DNA from: Apus apus
Lineage: Eukaryota; Chordata; Aves; Apodiformes; Apodidae
Reading direction: 5' to 3'
Assembly: GCF_020740795.1 (NCBI RefSeq)
Contig: NC_067289.1
Span: forward strand, 18,992,608 to 19,056,607
DNA length: 64,000 nucleotides
Of this stretch, positions 62,170-64,000 are shown piece after piece; within the stretch, counting starts at the first letter, position 1, and every line of letters starts with the position of its first letter. The position numbers were made by a program, and so were the translations under genes. The notes beneath the pieces are model-generated. The model was not told where the DNA came from and made no database searches. It saw nothing but the letters and a program-made list of their open reading frames with translations.

Positions 62170-64000
62170 TATTGGAAATGGAATTACTAAAAGATAAAAT
62201 AATCAAAACTACAGAAGGCTAAGAGACTTGCTTAACTAAGGCCTATCCTGAATACCATCCATCAGTATTATTTACGTAACATTTCGACAAATAGATCAAG
62301 TCATACTAGAGTTTTCACAGAAACTGAATGTGATGCATTAATAACACCACAGCATTTGAGGTACATGGATTCCCCCGTATGTCAAGACTTGCTGGACCCT
62401 GCTGCATTGCCCCATATAACTCTTTAAAGCTAACTTCATATGAGTGTGTGCAAGTTAACAAGCTGCTGTCTTACTTTGGAAAGAAGAAATCACTTTACTG
62501 AATAATAGCACACATTCTTTTCATTACTTCACTCACCTTTTGCTTCATCAATAGCATTTAAAGGGCTGACTGCATGAAGAGTGACTATGAGCTGAGATTA
62601 ATTCAGTGTGTAAGACTTGCCAATACCTCAAACTGTGACAATACAGTGGAAAGAATCAAACTTCCAATAGTTCCAAGAAAATAGCTTGAACATCCTGCCA
62701 TGAGATAAACTTTTATCTTCTGACTTGAAATTTGAGATCTTGTATATTTGATGCTCTAAGCACTGAAAAAAACACAACAGGCAGATACATGTTTTTAAAA
62801 ACGGCTGTCTTAGTTTTGGTAACACTTAACAGTAAAATGTTGCTGCCAGTCTGTGGCTGTGGGAACTTTCTGGTAATCAGCATCAATCTGCACACCCAAG
62901 TCCATGACAGCAAGCAAGGCCACAGCTGCTGCAGTGCACATAGCAGAGGCTGCACTGTTCTAGAACTTCTTAAAATAATCTCTATATCTCTTATAAGCTC
63001 TGAATTCTGAAGTTCAATCATCTTGAACGATTTCTTGCTTTATCTAAAATATGAAATGTATTTAAAAATGAAGTTTTTCCTGTAAAGCTAGCATTTGTAG
63101 CCTAATTACTGTGGAAGATAATGGCAGCCTTGTGGGAAATAAAGCTATTTGTGTAAGATTATGAGAGGCTTTTTCCAGCAGTTTACTTTTGAACAGTTTT
63201 CCTGGCTTATCATGGAGCCTTTAATCTGAGAATAAACTTTATCAACTCTGTTCCCTGCCTTCCAAACCTACACAAAAAGCAGAAATTACCTGCCTTGTTC
63301 ACTGTTCTAACCATATTTTTTCCTCGGAGCCTTTTCATCATGACAAGTTTAACCACTCCACTTAACGCATACACATGAAACTGAGAAAGTCCTGAACTAT
63401 CTGGTCAGTGTAGAATCATGCTCAGAAAACCATTCACACCTGCCATCACACATTGTGTGTAAATGTGTAATCCCGTTAGCGTTGCTTTTCAATACCATGC
63501 CATTTTAGTGTACAGTGAAGTTGAAGACTGCTTCATACCAGGTTTTTTTTAAAGGAAACTGGATCTTGCAATAGTGGTAACTGTTTACTATTATAATACA
63601 GCAAGTTATTTATTTTTGCAGCACAAGATGGGACATACTAAACCCTGCTCCATCAGAAAATATTGTGTACATACAGAGCATAAGTCCAAGAGCAGCATAT
63701 ATACTTACACTAAGAAAAAAATATATTGTTTCAGCACATCCACAGGGTTGTGTGAAAAAAAAGCTCAACCTGTTAAGAAACAGCTCACATCAGCACTTTC
63801 TGTAGGATGACCTACCTACTTCATCTTACTGAACTTCAGTGGGTTTTACTGGCTGGCTGTAGTGAGCAGAGAGATACTGAGGGAGAAAAAACAAATGAAA
63901 GTTGAGGTAAGCTTGAGAAAGCTACAATCTCTTTATCTAATTCTCTGTGTCTCCCAGACTTGCAGACACTTACCAGTGAACTGCAAAAACCTGCTTGTTC
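62170..64000. other. AT-rich noncoding stretch to window end
   Basis: Overlapping frames on opposite strands at 62713-63021 (about 92 and 102 codons) have no recognisable domain and shadow each other. No repeat is recognised. If the 61.9-kb promoter is active this is its first intron. Confidence 0.45.

Noticed and set aside
62713..63021. Opposite-strand open frames of about 92 and 102 codons
   Set aside because: They shadow each other over the same bases with no recognisable protein features.
1..64000. tRNA genes, rRNA, CRISPR arrays, endogenous retroviruses with paired LTRs
   Set aside because: I looked for a tRNA B-box (GGTTCGAATCC type), direct repeat arrays, and LTR or retroviral protein motifs and saw none. 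A computational search could still find diverged solo LTRs.

Overview
The window looks like AT-rich, gene-poor nuclear DNA from a bird. The main evidence is a CR1 non-LTR retrotransposon 3' end on the minus strand at about 11.69-12.18 kb, with the avian-type tail next to a decayed reverse-transcriptase C-terminus. A second CR1 3' end lies at 40.07-40.35 kb and a short CR1 tail at 30.97-31.03 kb. The background holds much older, heavily diverged CR1/L3-like LINE pieces (18.5, 32.9, 34.8-35.6 and 51.5-52.6 kb) and small MIR/L2-like fragments, as expected for an archosaur genome. There are no operons, rRNA, tRNA, CRISPR arrays or bacterial-style genes.

Layout: 1-41 kb is AT-rich intergenic or intronic sequence with scattered repeats and no coding exon I can support. 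At about 41.0-42.1 kb there is a strong CpG island. It contains a perfect 27-bp tandem duplication, a G-quadruplex-prone purine tract, and just downstream a 93-bp candidate exon (42046-42138) with a good acceptor, a start codon and a very good donor. The simplest reading is the promoter and first exons of a plus-strand gene whose remaining exons lie further right, probably outside the window. I cannot name that gene. From 42.1 to 61.5 kb the DNA is again AT-rich, with the longest ancient LINE relic (51.5-52.6 kb) and one weak exon candidate at 53.5 kb. At 61.5-62.1 kb a second, smaller GC-rich region carries two NF-Y-type CCAAT boxes 30 bp apart and a TATA-like element, so it is a candidate second promoter, more likely plus-strand. 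The last 1.8 kb is AT-rich and unremarkable.

No complete protein-coding gene can be annotated. The long open frames in the CpG island occur in several overlapping frames on both strands and are best explained by the lack of stop codons in GC-rich DNA. All repeat assignments rest on remembered family consensus patterns, not on an alignment. Boundaries of the old copies are approximate.
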